This document shows, one piece after another, positions 56,281-64,000 of a DNA stretch of 64,000 nucleotides. Source of the DNA: Chitinophaga ginsengisoli (GTDB taxonomy: Bacteria; Bacteroidota; Bacteroidia; Chitinophagales; Chitinophagaceae); contig NZ_PYGK01000015.1 in NCBI RefSeq assembly GCF_003014595.1, positions 124,001 to 188,000 on the forward strand, read 5' to 3'. Position numbers and translations under genes: made by a program. Under the pieces are notes generated by a model, which worked only from the letters and a program-made list of their open reading frames with translations, had not been told where the DNA came from and ran no database searches. Numbering within the stretch: the first letter of the stretch is position 1; every line of letters starts with the position of its first letter.

Positions 56281-59200
56281 ATGTATCAGATATCTGGTTC
56301 TAACAACACTTACCTGCCTGTATATTCAAGGCAGAGGCTTCCTCTTTTCATAAAGAAATGGTATAGTGCCGTCACACTCCTGGCACTAAGTACGCTCCTG
56401 GGCGGCTGGATAGTAGCTATGAATCGTCCGCCGGACGATAGGAAGATGAAACAGCCTGTGGTCAACGCGATCCATAAAATGGCGGATGGGGTAGATATAT
56501 TCGATGTCGCAAGGGCAGAGGAGGGAGGCAGTCATGGTACGATTGCTTTTAGAATGCTGAATGGAGCAACCGCGCCGGTAGATATCACTATCATCTATAC
56601 AATAAATGCCACGGTAACAAATGCTGCCATCAATGGAGTAGACGTTACTACCTTACCCACCAGTATTACACTGCCCGCAGGACAAACCGAAGTGCTGCTG
56701 GATATTGCTGCAATAGATGATTCGTTTATTGAAGGGGATGAGAACCTTGAATTTACGATGACATCTGCTATGGGTACAAATGGTGTTGATTACCTCACAC
56801 CTCACAGAGGCCTGACCACTACCGTAATAGATAATGATAACCGGATCAGCATTGAGAAGATAAACGATGGAAAGGAATTAGGAAGTGGTAATGCCAGCGA
56901 TGGGAATTTCCTGATCAGTTTACCACCGACTCTTACATTCAATGAAGATATCCATGTAAAATATGCAATAGGTGGTACTACTACTGCTACCGGTGGTCCT
57001 GGTGCTACTTACGACTATAATAACAGTACACTGACAGGTGATGTTATATTGCCTGCCAATACCAACAGCCTGGTGCTGCCCATCAAAGTGAATGATGACC
57101 AGTTGGTGGAAGGAAATGAAGTAGTGGAGATGACGATACAGGACAATAGCTTCTCAGCAGTATCTAATATCAAATTTTCCTATAACCCCGCTAAGAAAAC
57201 AGCGATCGTTGTTATTGAAGACGACGATATCAACGTGCCTATTGGTGTACAGAGCACTGTGAATGGTAAGGAACCTGGAGGCGCTGGTAATGACGGTAGT
57301 TTTGTAGTCGGCTGGCCCAATGGATATTCTGCTGCAGTCAGTATCCTGGTGAGATATACCATCACCGGTACGGCGACAAATGGTGCTGACTATAATACCA
57401 TCACGCTGACTAAAACAATTCTTTCAGGTACCAGTAACGTAACGATACCGGTAACAGTAAAGGATGATCCGACGATAGAAGGGCCAGAAACGGTGATTCT
57501 TACTATCACCAGCTTAACTGGTTTATCAGGACTGACAATAGGCACCACGAATAATCCAGGTACAGTTACTATTCAGGATAATGATGTAAAATCATCACAA
57601 CAATGGAAAAGCGCCAGCTATCCCGGTACTACTACGGGCGCTCCGGTGAAAGCAGGAGAGTTGATCACCTATACGGTACACGTCCGTAATACCGGGAATG
57701 TCAATCTTACCGGCGTAACCATCGCTGATAATGTTCCTGCCAATACGCAATTTGTAAGCGCAGATGGTGGTATCGTACCGGATGCTACAGGTAAGCTGAC
57801 CTGGACGATCCCTACCATTGCAGTGGGCGTGACAAATGAAATCCGCCGTTTTACAGTAAAGGTGGTGAATGACCTGACGGGTGTTACCAATATTACCAAT
57901 ACTGCATTAGTGAACAATGGCGATGGTACGGGCGATCATCCTACCACGCAACCTGATCCAGGTAATCCTGATAATCCTAGTTCCACACCCGATCCCAGCA
58001 ATCCATCTACCAACATACCTGTTGATGGCGGGGGGTATCAGTCCGCTAACTGGAAGAGCGCCAGCTACACGGGTTCGGGGACAGGTGGAAAAGTGAAAAC
58101 AGGCGACCTCATTACTTATACAATACATGTACGCAACACCGGTCATATAAAAATCCCCAGTGTTGTCATCAATGATAAGATACCTGCCTATACCACCTTT
58201 GTAAGTGCAGATGGTGGTATTGTGCCGGATGGTACCGGTAAACTTACCTGGACTGTTACAGACATTCCTGTAGGCAGTGCAGATGTAACCCGCAGCTTTG
58301 TAGTGAAAGTGGCCACTGATCTTACCGGAGCGACCAGTATTCTCAATACTGCTGGTGTAGACAACGGCGATGGTACAGGAGAACATCCTACTACACCACC
58401 GGATCCTAGCAATCCAAACAATCCGGATCCTACTCCTGATCCAAACGATCCTTCTACTGAAGTACCGGTTGATCAGATTAAGACATCTGCTAACTGGAAA
58501 AGCGCCAGCTACACGGGTACTGGTACGGGTGGAAAGGTGAAGACAGGTGACGAGATCACATATACTATTCATATCCGCAATACAGGTAACGTAACGTTGA
58601 CCAATGTATTGATCAGCGATATGATGCCTGCTTATACCACTTTTGTAAGTGCCGACGGTGGCATTGTGCCCGATGGTACAGGCAAACTAAGCTGGACGAT
58701 CCCTTCTATTGCAGTAGGAGCAGCAGATGTAGTGCGCAGCTTTAAGGTAAAGGTGGCGGCAGATCTGACAGGTGCGACCACCATTGTGAATACAGCCGGC
58801 GTAGATAATGGCGATGGCACAGGTGGTCATCCTACTACGCCGCCTGATCCGAATGATCCTAATAATCCTGACCCTACGCCTGATCCGAATGATCCTTCTA
58901 CGGAGATACCGGTTGACAATAATAAAAGCTCTGCCAACTGGAAGAGCGCGACTTATACAGGTACTGGTGCCAGTGGGAAAGTGAAGGCCGGCGATGAGAT
59001 CACGTACTTCATACATGTGCGCAATACGGGTAACGTAACGTTGACTAATGTGAAGATCAGCGATGTGATCCCTGCTTATACTTCCTTCATCAGCGCAGAT
59101 GGCGGCATCGTGCCGGATGGTACAGGTAAATTAACCTGGACAGTCCCTTCAATAGCAGTGGGCGCCGCAGATGTGGTGCGCAGTTTCAAGGTGAAAGTAG

Positions 59201-62200
59201 TGAACGACCTGACTGGTGCTACCAGCATCCTGAATACAGGCGACGTAGATAATGGTGATGGCACAGGCGGTCATCCAACCACACCACCAGATCCGAACAA
59301 CCCGAATAATCCGGATCCTACACCTGATCCGAATGATCCATCTACAGATATACCAACAGATGATGGCGGCAATCAATCTGCCAACTGGAAGAGCGCCAGT
59401 TATACCGGCACCGGGACGAATGGCAAAGTGAAGACTGGTGATCTTATTACATACACAATACACGTCCGCAACACCGGTCATAGGACGATCCCCAGTGTTG
59501 TCGTTAATGACAAGATACCTGCCTACACTGTATTTGTAAGTGCGGATGGTGGTATCGTTCCGGACGCTACAGGTAAGCTTACCTGGACGCTTACAAACAT
59601 CCCGGTAGGTGGGGCAGATGTACTCCGCAGCTTCGTGGTGAAAGTGGCAACCGATCTAACAGGGGCGACCAGCATTATCAATACCGCCGGCGTTGACAAT
59701 GGCGATGGCACAGGAGAACATCCCACAACACCACCTGATCCGAACAATCCTAACAACCCGGATCCTACGCCTGATCCCAACGATCCTTCCACTGAAGTGC
59801 CGGTTGACCAGATCATAAAATCTGCTAACTGGAAAAGCGCGAGCTACACGGGTACTGGTACGGGTGGGAAGGTGAAGGCCGGCGATGAGATCACCTATAC
59901 TATTCATATCCGCAATACAGGTAATGTAACGTTGACCAATGTATTGATCACCGATATGATGCCTGCTTATACCACTTTTGTAAGTGCGGATGGCGGTATT
60001 ACTCCGGATGGTACCGGGAAACTGAGCTGGACCATTCCGGGTATTGCCGTGGGAGCAGCCGATGCAGTGCGCAGCTTTAAAGTAAAGGTGGCGACTGATC
60101 TGACCGGAGCGACTACTATTACCAATACCGCAGGTGTAGATAATGGCGATGGCACGGGTGGGCATCCTACCACACCACCAGATCCGAACAATCCGAATGA
60201 TCCGCATTCCAACCCTGATCCGAACGATCCTTCTACGGAGATACCGGTTGATAATAATAAAAACTCTGCCAACTGGAAGAGTGCGGCCTATACTGGTACT
60301 GGTGTTGGTGGAAAGGTGAAGGCGGGCGATGAGATCACTTACACTATACATGTTCGTAATATCGGTAGTGAAGCGCTCACGAATGTGACCATCACCGATG
60401 TGATCCCTGCTTATACTTCTTTTGTCAGCGCCGATGGCGGCATTGTACCTGATGCTGCGAAGAAATTGACCTGGACGATACCGAATATCGCAGTGGGGGC
60501 GCCAGATGTAGTGCGTAGCTTCAAAGTGTTAGTAATAGACGACCTAACGGGTGTTACCAGTATCACTAATACGGCTGATGTAGACAATGGTGATGGCACA
60601 GGTGGTCATCCGACTACACCACCAGATCCTAATGATCCTAACAATCCGCAAACGAATCCAGATCCGAATGATCCATCAACCGACATACCGGCAGATGATG
60701 GCGGCAATAAATCTGTTAACTGGAAAAGCGCCAGCTACACAGGTTCCGGCACAAATGGAAAAGTGAAGACAGGAGATATTATCACCTATACCATACACGT
60801 CCGTAATACCGGCCATATCACATTGGCAAGTGTGATCGTTACTGATAAGATCCCGGCTTACACTGAGTTTGTGAGCGCAGATGGTGGTATCACGCCGGAT
60901 GGGACAGGTAAACTCACCTGGACGCTTACAAACATCCCGGTCAATGGCGCTGATGTAACCCGCAGCTTTGTGGTAAGAGTGGCGACTGATCTGACAGACG
61001 CTACTACTATTGTAAATACTGCCGGCATAGATAATGGAGACGGTACTGGTGAACATCCGAGTGTTCCACCGGACCCTAATGATCCAAACAATCCGCAACA
61101 ACACCCGAATCCCAATGATCCTTCTACTGAAATACCGGTTGAGCAGGATAAAAGCTCCGTGAACTGGAAGAGTGCAGCTTATACGGGTACAGGTGTGAAC
61201 GGCATGGTGAAGGCGGGCGATGTAATCACCTATACTATCCACGTGCGTAATACCGGTAATGTGAAACTGGAGAATGTGGTGATCAGTGATGTTATTCCTG
61301 CCTATACGGAGTTCATCAGTGCAGACGGCGGTATTACACCTGATGGTACAGGCAAGCTGACCTGGACAATCCCTGATATCTTATTCGGTGCACCGGATGC
61401 TGTGCGTAGCTTTAAAGTGAAAGTAGCGACTGATCTCACTGGTGCAGGATATATCACCAATACGGCTAATGTAGATAATGGTGATGGTACAGGCGGTCAT
61501 CCGACCACACCAGCAGATCCGAATGATCCGAATAATCCGCACCCGAATCCTGATCCGAATGATCCTTCTACGGAAATTCCTGTAGATAACGGCATGCATT
61601 CCGATAACTGGAAGAGCGCCAGCTATACCGGCACAGGCGCGAATGGCGGTGTAACGACCGGTGATCAGATCACCTATACTATTCACGTCAGGAACAGTGG
61701 TAATGCCACGTTAAGCAATGTTGTTATCAGCGATGATGTGCCAGCCTATACGGAGTTTGTAAGTGCAGAAGGCGGTATTTCACCATCTTCAGGTAAACTG
61801 ACCTGGACGATCGCGACGATACCTGTTGGTAGTGCTGATGTTACCCGTTCATTTACCGTGAAAGTGGTAGAAGACCTGACTGGTGCTGTGAGTATTATTA
61901 ATACTGCAGTAGTAGATAATGGTAATGGCAAAGGGAATGATCCTACACATCCTGCTGATCCGAATGATCCGAATAACCCGATGACAAATCCGCCTCCTGG
62001 TCCTGCTACCAACGTAAAAGTGGATACACTGGTGCGGTTTGAAGCCTGGAAAGGCGTGGTTACAGCCAGTGGTGCAGATAAGGCTAGTCCGGGGGAAATA
62101 TTGACCTATACCATACATGTACGTAATACAGGCAATGTGAAACTGCCGCTTATCAAGGTGACCGATCCGATACCGGCCCTCACTACTTTCGAGAGTGCTG

Positions 62201-62709
62201 AAGAGAATGGTCTCTTCAATGCAGGCAGTAACACGGTTACCTGGGAGGTGAAGGATATTCCTGTAGCCGCTGTAGTGGACCTTACATTTAAAGTGAAGGT
62301 GGCTGACAGGTTAGATTCCGGCGCTGTTATTACAAATACTGCTGTGGCATCTGACGGGACGACAGATAAGCCTACATCAGGCTGTGATCCTCATATGAGC
62401 GGTTGTAGCGGTACACCAGGTACGGTGATAGAAACCAATCCGAGCGACGATCTGCAGTTTGCCAATGCCATGAGCCCTAACGGAGATGGTAAGAATGAAT
62501 ACTTCGTGATAAAAGGACTGGAGAGATATCCGCCTGCTGCTTTATATGTGTTCAATCGCTGGGGCAGTATGGTGTACCAGACAAAAGAGTATAAGAATGA
62601 CTGGGCTGCCAAGGGATTAAGTGAAGGCACTTACTATTATAAACTGGAACTGAAACTACCGGGAGGAACAAAACTATACAAAGGGTGGATTGTGATAAAA
62701 CGAAACTGA
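56281..62709 (+). CDS. Calx-beta/DUF11 surface protein with T9SS type B sorting domain
   Basis: A 2142-aa protein. A long N-terminus with a hydrophobic stretch at about 29-47 (YSAVTLLALSTLLGGWIVA) serves as signal or anchor. Three Calx-beta-like domains follow (about 70-435; FIEGDENLEFTM, LVEGNEVVEMTI, TIEGPETVILTI). Eleven DUF11 modules come next (about 437-2030; ITYTIHVRNTGNVTLTNV, FVSADGGIVPDGTGKLTWTI, VDNGDGTGGHPTTPPDPN), joined by Pro/Asp/Asn-rich linkers. The last 85 residues are the gliding-motility-associated type B sorting domain (ANAMSPNGDGKNEYFVIKGL, YVFNRWGSMVYQTKEYKNDW, GTYYYKLELKLPG). The PorP/SprF gene starts 7 bp after the stop, as SprB-like proteins and SprF partners often do. 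Likely role: surface adhesion or motility. Confidence 0.93.
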   Translation: MYQISGSNNTYLPVYSRQRLPLFIKKWYSAVTLLALSTLLGGWIVAMNRPPDDRKMKQPVVNAIHKMADGVDIFDVARAEEGGSHGTIAFRMLNGATAPVDITIIYTINATVTNAAINGVDVTTLPTSITLPAGQTEVLLDIAAIDDSFIEGDENLEFTMTSAMGTNGVDYLTPHRGLTTTVIDNDNRISIEKINDGKELGSGNASDGNFLISLPPTLTFNEDIHVKYAIGGTTTATGGPGATYDYNNSTLTGDVILPANTNSLVLPIKVNDDQLVEGNEVVEMTIQDNSFSAVSNIKFSYNPAKKTAIVVIEDDDINVPIGVQSTVNGKEPGGAGNDGSFVVGWPNGYSAAVSILVRYTITGTATNGADYNTITLTKTILSGTSNVTIPVTVKDDPTIEGPETVILTITSLTGLSGLTIGTTNNPGTVTIQDNDVKSSQQWKSASYPGTTTGAPVKAGELITYTVHVRNTGNVNLTGVTIADNVPANTQFVSADGGIVPDATGKLTWTIPTIAVGVTNEIRRFTVKVVNDLTGVTNITNTALVNNGDGTGDHPTTQPDPGNPDNPSSTPDPSNPSTNIPVDGGGYQSANWKSASYTGSGTGGKVKTGDLITYTIHVRNTGHIKIPSVVINDKIPAYTTFVSADGGIVPDGTGKLTWTVTDIPVGSADVTRSFVVKVATDLTGATSILNTAGVDNGDGTGEHPTTPPDPSNPNNPDPTPDPNDPSTEVPVDQIKTSANWKSASYTGTGTGGKVKTGDEITYTIHIRNTGNVTLTNVLISDMMPAYTTFVSADGGIVPDGTGKLSWTIPSIAVGAADVVRSFKVKVAADLTGATTIVNTAGVDNGDGTGGHPTTPPDPNDPNNPDPTPDPNDPSTEIPVDNNKSSANWKSATYTGTGASGKVKAGDEITYFIHVRNTGNVTLTNVKISDVIPAYTSFISADGGIVPDGTGKLTWTVPSIAVGAADVVRSFKVKVVNDLTGATSILNTGDVDNGDGTGGHPTTPPDPNNPNNPDPTPDPNDPSTDIPTDDGGNQSANWKSASYTGTGTNGKVKTGDLITYTIHVRNTGHRTIPSVVVNDKIPAYTVFVSADGGIVPDATGKLTWTLTNIPVGGADVLRSFVVKVATDLTGATSIINTAGVDNGDGTGEHPTTPPDPNNPNNPDPTPDPNDPSTEVPVDQIIKSANWKSASYTGTGTGGKVKAGDEITYTIHIRNTGNVTLTNVLITDMMPAYTTFVSADGGITPDGTGKLSWTIPGIAVGAADAVRSFKVKVATDLTGATTITNTAGVDNGDGTGGHPTTPPDPNNPNDPHSNPDPNDPSTEIPVDNNKNSANWKSAAYTGTGVGGKVKAGDEITYTIHVRNIGSEALTNVTITDVIPAYTSFVSADGGIVPDAAKKLTWTIPNIAVGAPDVVRSFKVLVIDDLTGVTSITNTADVDNGDGTGGHPTTPPDPNDPNNPQTNPDPNDPSTDIPADDGGNKSVNWKSASYTGSGTNGKVKTGDIITYTIHVRNTGHITLASVIVTDKIPAYTEFVSADGGITPDGTGKLTWTLTNIPVNGADVTRSFVVRVATDLTDATTIVNTAGIDNGDGTGEHPSVPPDPNDPNNPQQHPNPNDPSTEIPVEQDKSSVNWKSAAYTGTGVNGMVKAGDVITYTIHVRNTGNVKLENVVISDVIPAYTEFISADGGITPDGTGKLTWTIPDILFGAPDAVRSFKVKVATDLTGAGYITNTANVDNGDGTGGHPTTPADPNDPNNPHPNPDPNDPSTEIPVDNGMHSDNWKSASYTGTGANGGVTTGDQITYTIHVRNSGNATLSNVVISDDVPAYTEFVSAEGGISPSSGKLTWTIATIPVGSADVTRSFTVKVVEDLTGAVSIINTAVVDNGNGKGNDPTHPADPNDPNNPMTNPPPGPATNVKVDTLVRFEAWKGVVTASGADKASPGEILTYTIHVRNTGNVKLPLIKVTDPIPALTTFESAEENGLFNAGSNTVTWEVKDIPVAAVVDLTFKVKVADRLDSGAVITNTAVASDGTTDKPTSGCDPHMSGCSGTPGTVIETNPSDDLQFANAMSPNGDGKNEYFVIKGLERYPPAALYVFNRWGSMVYQTKEYKNDWAAKGLSEGTYYYKLELKLPGGTKLYKGWIVIKRN
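57601..62370. repeat. Eleven DUF11 modules in a three-module higher-order pattern
   Basis: The Trp-preceding codon of each module lies at 57601, 58048, 58492, 58936, 59383, 59827, 60271, 60718, 61162, 61606 and 62044. Spacings are 447, 444, 444, 447, 444, 444, 447, 444, 444 and 438. Modules 2, 5 and 8 share the NTGH...NDKIPAYT type; modules 3 and 6 the SDMMPAYT type; modules 4 and 7 the NNK...DVIPAYTS type. The period of three is thus exactly 1335 bp. Confidence 0.9.
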
Positions 62710-62716
62710 TGAATTA

Positions 62717-63757
62717 ATGATGAGGACATTTTTTGTTGTTACCAAACAAACAGCTATGTGCTTGAGAAAAGGTTTGTATACGGGACTATTAATGATGGCT
62801 GCCAGCTTGCATGCAGGTGCGCAGCAGAATGTACAATTCAGCCAGTATGTATTTAATGGGCTGAGTGTAAACCCCGCCTATGCGGGATATAAAGATGCCT
62901 GGTATCTGAATACCATTTACCGGCAGCAGTGGACCGGTTTTCCGGGTGCACCGGTTACGGGGGGCGTATCCTTTGACGGACCAGTACGTCCTTTGAAAGC
63001 AGGCGCAGGTTTCGGATTGGGGCTGCAGCTAATGGCAGATAAGGTGGGGCCGCAACAGTCCTATTCTTTTTATGCATCTTATGCCTACCGCATTGCTTTG
63101 GATGCAGAACATACACGCCGTTTGTGCTTTGGACTGGGAGTAGGCGTGACGCAGTATCGCCTGGCAGGGAATACGCTGGCTTACTTTGATGGCGATGATC
63201 CTGTTTTCCCGGGTGAGGGCGTAAATGCCTATACACCTGATGCGCGGTTTGGGGTGTATTATCATTCACCTTCATTTTATGTAGGGGTGTCGGTGATGGA
63301 TCTGTTCAGCAGGTATACCAGTACGAAGTACGCCTGGAAAGGATATAATTATCAGAATATCCGGAAGTCGCAGCATATCTACCTAACTACGGGCGTGATG
63401 TTCCCATTGTCGGAACATTTGCAATTAAAGCCGTCTCTGATGATCAAGGATGATTTCAAAGGACCTACCAACCTGGATGTGAACGCCATGTTACTGATCG
63501 ACAGGGTATTCTGGATCGGCGGTTCTTTTCGTACGGCGGTGCCGGTGTGGAAGAAACAGCTTCCCAGCGGACTGGAATCGCTCAATGCTGCAAGCGCCAT
63601 TGTCGAATACTATATCGGCGGAAAATGGCGCATTGGTTATGCATATGATTTGAATATTAATGAACTGGCGGGAACACAGGGAGGATCGCATGAAATATCG
63701 GTAGGTGTTTTGTTTCCGCGGAAGAGGTTCAGTACATCAAGTCCACGTTATTTCTAA
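62717..63757 (+). CDS. PorP/SprF-family T9SS membrane protein
   Basis: A 346-aa outer-membrane protein. Start may be 62717 or the ATG at 62756 (MCLRKGLYTGLLMMAASLHA), which alone gives a normal signal peptide ending at GAQQ. Family marks: QNVQFSQYVFNGLSVNPAYAGYKD, YRQQWTGFPGAPVTGGVSFDGP, GFGLGLQLMADKVGP and, near the end, WRIGYAYDLNINELAGTQGGSHEISVG. These proteins are barrels that help attach or export a T9SS substrate encoded next to them; here the DUF11 type B protein, 7 bp upstream, is the natural partner. The TPR/OmpA-like gene follows 15 bp downstream. Confidence 0.95.
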   Translation: MMRTFFVVTKQTAMCLRKGLYTGLLMMAASLHAGAQQNVQFSQYVFNGLSVNPAYAGYKDAWYLNTIYRQQWTGFPGAPVTGGVSFDGPVRPLKAGAGFGLGLQLMADKVGPQQSYSFYASYAYRIALDAEHTRRLCFGLGVGVTQYRLAGNTLAYFDGDDPVFPGEGVNAYTPDARFGVYYHSPSFYVGVSVMDLFSRYTSTKYAWKGYNYQNIRKSQHIYLTTGVMFPLSEHLQLKPSLMIKDDFKGPTNLDVNAMLLIDRVFWIGGSFRTAVPVWKKQLPSGLESLNAASAIVEYYIGGKWRIGYAYDLNINELAGTQGGSHEISVGVLFPRKRFSTSSPRYF

Positions 63758-63765
63758 AGGAGGGG
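63756..63765 (+). promoter_or_regulatory. Strong Shine-Dalgarno sequence before the last gene
   Basis: AAAGGAGGGG lies directly at the stop codon of the SprF gene and 7 bp before ATG 63773. Such a full anti-16S match is unusual in Bacteroidota, whose genes mostly lack it. Confidence 0.6.
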
Positions 63766-63772
63766 ATTCATT

Positions 63773-64000
63773 ATGCTACGTTGTTCGTTCGTTACATTGA
63801 TCATTTTACTTTGTTGCCCCGTGCTCTTATATGGGCAGGAAGAGAAAAGCCTGATGGAATTGGGAGATGAGGCTTTTGTTCGGGAAGAATATGCCGTTGC
63901 GGCCAACCTGTATAGCAGGCTGGCGGAAAAGAAAGGCAGGAAGGCGCCACTTAAGCTACTGGAAAAAACGGCGCAGTGTTATCAGCAGATGGCGCGTTTT
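63773..64000 (+). CDS. Start of a TPR-containing, probably OmpA-type protein (cut by window edge)
   Basis: The first 76 codons are open to the window end. A signal peptide (MLRCSFVTLIILLCCPVLLY, then GQEEK) is followed by a helical start that fits a TPR motif (LMELGDEAFVREEYAVAANL and YSRLAEKKGRKAP). SprF genes are commonly followed by TPR/OmpA-family proteins of this size class that anchor T9SS parts to peptidoglycan. The OmpA domain itself lies outside the window, so the family name is an inference from context. Confidence 0.8.
   Translation, partial: MLRCSFVTLIILLCCPVLLYGQEEKSLMELGDEAFVREEYAVAANLYSRLAEKKGRKAPLKLLEKTAQCYQQMARF

Noticed and set aside
57180..62118. Antisense open frames under the DUF11 modules
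   Set aside because: They recur with the module period and only mirror the repeats on the plus strand.

Overview
The window looks like a chromosomal segment of a Bacteroidota bacterium, most likely Chitinophagaceae (Chitinophaga-like). This rests on a SusC/RagA-type TonB-linked receptor, two giant surface proteins carrying the two kinds of type IX secretion (T9SS) sorting domain, a PorP/SprF partner, a Bacteroidota-style RHS trio, promoter-like TAnnTTTG boxes and a split KdpD. The genus is an inference. I see no rRNA, tRNA, CRISPR array or transposase gene.

Layout. 1-2.2 kb: the 5' part of a SusC-like receptor (minus) diverging from an AraC-type regulator. 2.3-3.2 kb: a PIN-domain gene overlapping a small unknown gene, followed by a decayed second copy of the small gene. 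3.6-9.5 kb: an acyltransferase, a HAD hydrolase, an outer-membrane beta-barrel, a repeat-rich intergenic stretch with about 95-bp inverted repeats, a hypothetical protein and a hotdog thioesterase. 10.1-27.6 kb: three closely spaced genes (2221, 550 and 2861 aa) forming an RHS/YD-repeat surface system. Its last member holds a probable seven-bladed propeller and a variable C-terminal tail, and it faces a small membrane protein on the other strand. 27.8-32.0 kb: an FtsX/MacB-type permease, a GH18-like lipoprotein and a GNAT acetyltransferase.

32.1-40.7 kb: a minus-strand potassium (Kdp) operon. In transcription order it runs: unknown 119-aa gene, a 27-aa membrane peptide, kdpF, kdpA, kdpB, kdpC, an arginine-pathway-like GNAT, the KdpD N-terminal (sensor/USP) protein and a separate HAMP-PAS histidine kinase. 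No KdpE-type regulator lies in the window. Divergent from it are a DUF1223 protein and an Ohr peroxide-resistance protein.

42.4-64 kb: a surface-protein locus. A 4293-aa adhesin holds 31 Ig-like units of exactly 225 bp each and a type A T9SS sorting domain. A 2142-aa protein holds Calx-beta and eleven DUF11 modules and a type B (CHU_C/gliding-associated) sorting domain. A PorP/SprF protein and the start of a TPR/OmpA-like gene follow. The last three are packed as an operon, as SprB-like substrates and their SprF partners often are.

The strongest items for a second look are the exact three-module higher-order period (1335 bp) in the DUF11 protein, the indel-free 31-unit adhesin array, the RHS tail with its convergent neighbour, the PIN/small-gene pair with a pseudogene copy, and the intergenic inverted-repeat element at 7.3-7.9 kb.
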